Shown here piece after piece: positions 20,170 through 21,128 of a stretch of 21,128 nucleotides of DNA; position 1 is the first letter of the stretch; each line of letters starts with the position of its first letter. The stretch comes from a virus, in the IMG/VR virus record IMGVR_UViG_3300010391_000211, positions 1-21,128 of that record. One strand, given 5' to 3'. A program made the translations under genes and the position numbers. The notes under the pieces are model-generated. The model did no database searches. It was not told the origin of the DNA and saw only the letters and a program-made list of their open reading frames with translations.

Positions 20170-20896
20170 CGACGTGGGCGAGCCGCCCCTGGGACTGCGC
20201 GGCCTGCCGCTGACCCGCGAGGCGCTGGATGCCATGGCTGCGGACCTCTGTGCCCGCGTGCAATCAGCCGGAGGCCGGAGCGTCAGCGGCATCCGCCTGG
20301 CCCAGGAGCTGCGCCTCCTCACGCCCCACGGCAGAGACGACGCCCGCGCCGTCAGGCTGCTCGTGGCCTACTGCCGCGTGTGGCTCCGACGCCATGAGAT
20401 CGTGGGCGTGCCGGGCGAGGGCTACTTTTGGGCGCCGAACAATCCCGACAAGACCCGGCGGATCATCCGCCTGGCCGGGAGGATGGGGCGCTGCTGGTTC
20501 TACATCTCGGCCCTGCTCCGCCGGGAGGGCGCGGCGATGGCGATGGCGCAAATGGTTTTTGATTTCGCCAAATCGGCCCAGCCCGGCTCTCGCGACGAGC
20601 TGGCGGCACTGGTAGCCGCCGAGGGAGTCACGCCCGCCGGTGTGATGGACGCCATGATCCGTCGCCTGGCCAGCGACCCTGCCGGTCGGCAGACCCTGGC
20701 AGACCTGGCAGCCCGCCACGCGGACGTGCTGCTGCCGAGAGCCGTGCTCCAGGACGCCGCCGCCCGGATCGCCGAGATCGGCCGCCACCTCCTCCAGATC
20801 GCCGACCGCCCGGCGCCCGCCGGAACGCCGTTAGATGGCCACATAACCGATCCAAAAACCCCGTTTGCGAATGGCGCGAACGAGGCGTCGCGGTAG
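20144..20896 (+). CDS. probable winged-helix DNA-binding protein, last early gene
   Basis: A 250-residue protein. ATG 20144 is preferred; a longer frame from 20066 would overlap the previous gene heavily. Residues ~45-105 read GGRSVSGIRLAQELRLL, ARAVRLLVAYCRVWLRRHEIVGVPGEGYFWA, which has helix-turn-helix-wing order ending in the GYFWA wing strand seen in phage winged-helix proteins. A helical middle (AMAMAQMVFDFAKSA) and Ala-rich helices (DVLLPRAVLQDAAARIAEIG) follow. The role may be regulation or a late switch; the call rests on pattern only. Confidence 0.6.
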   Translation: MMIQQLIGNDVGEPPLGLRGLPLTREALDAMAADLCARVQSAGGRSVSGIRLAQELRLLTPHGRDDARAVRLLVAYCRVWLRRHEIVGVPGEGYFWAPNNPDKTRRIIRLAGRMGRCWFYISALLRREGAAMAMAQMVFDFAKSAQPGSRDELAALVAAEGVTPAGVMDAMIRRLASDPAGRQTLADLAARHADVLLPRAVLQDAAARIAEIGRHLLQIADRPAPAGTPLDGHITDPKTPFANGANEASR

Positions 20897-21128
20897 CGGA
20901 AATTTCGCGGAAATCCGACCCCTTTCGCCCGTGCCCGCCTGGCCGCCGAACGAACGCTAACATCCGCCCCCTGCCGCCCTTACCCCATAACTCCCCACAG
21001 CCGCCCGTCGCCCCCTACTCCAAACTGCCCCCCCTTCCCCCCCAACCACACCTAACCCCCGCCAGTTCCGCCCTGTACCGCAATGTCCCGCCGTATTCCG
21101 CCCGTCCACACTGTCCTGTCATTCTGTA
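20897..21128. other. C-rich non-coding end region with phased 10-bp repeats
   Basis: No credible gene. From about 20960 to 21060 the plus strand is strongly C-rich and G-poor, including C7-TT-C7 at 21028-21043. The minus strand therefore has many G3-G7 runs, able to form G-quadruplexes. At 21065-21104 four decamers follow in register: GTTCCGCCCT, GTACCGCAAT, GTCCCGCCGT, ATTCCGCCCG, one helical turn apart. Transposase end-binding sites or a replication signal are possible; no defined phage terminus (TG...CA) could be fixed. Confidence 0.5.

Noticed and set aside
20897-21128. Phage right terminus or att site
   Set aside because: No TG...CA end, no target duplication and no second end to compare; recorded only as a C-rich region.

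Overview
The window carries the head-gene and replication-gene core of a Mu-like transposable (pro)phage from a GC-rich host. The identification rests on a MuA-type DDE transposase (13492-15906), a MuB-type AAA ATPase (15878-17026), a GemA-like protein and a Mu gp27/gp28-like terminase pair. The host is probably a planctomycete or a relative. This is inference, from the CxxC...CxxC...VP zinc-ribbon membrane protein next to the repressor, the high GC content and the many short repeat families. No rRNA, tRNA, CRISPR array, tail gene, lysis gene or host flank is visible. The left edge cuts a gene, so the late operon continues beyond position 1.

Layout. A lysogeny switch sits in the middle (about 10.5-12.2 kb). 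An S24-type self-cleaving repressor and a zinc-ribbon membrane protein read left, a Cro/Ner-like HTH protein reads right, and a near-consensus promoter with an overlapping dyad lies between them. Left of the switch is one long leftward late block: a membrane/coiled-coil protein, a small winged-helix-like protein, the gp27-like small terminase candidate, the large terminase, a portal-MuF fusion, an HK97-type prohead protease, an HK97-fold major capsid protein, a decoration-like protein with a signal peptide, and small connector-type genes. Right of the switch is the rightward early operon: HTH, small genes, a Cys-rich protein, transposase, ATPase, a double zinc-finger protein, a stand-alone sigma region 4-like protein, GemA-like, then a tightly overlapping string of small unknown genes ending in a probable winged-helix protein. 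The last 230 bases are non-coding and strikingly C-rich, with a helically phased 10-bp repeat at the very end.

The most unusual signal is not a gene. At least eight families of 7-bp or 8-bp tandem repeats are scattered through the phage: CGTAGGG, GGTCATA, GTCGCGA, GGCACTT, TCTGCAA, AAATCGA, CCGCGTCC and NNGTTAAC types. They lie almost only at gene junctions, or as in-frame inserts in protein linkers and tails. Several run directly into a Shine-Dalgarno sequence or contain the start codon of the next gene, and three are built as inverted pairs able to fold into long hairpins. Two unrelated gene junctions share the same 40-nt repeat-plus-Shine-Dalgarno module in the same reading frame. Two kinds of palindromic element also occur in-frame inside genes, one of them inside the transposase catalytic domain.
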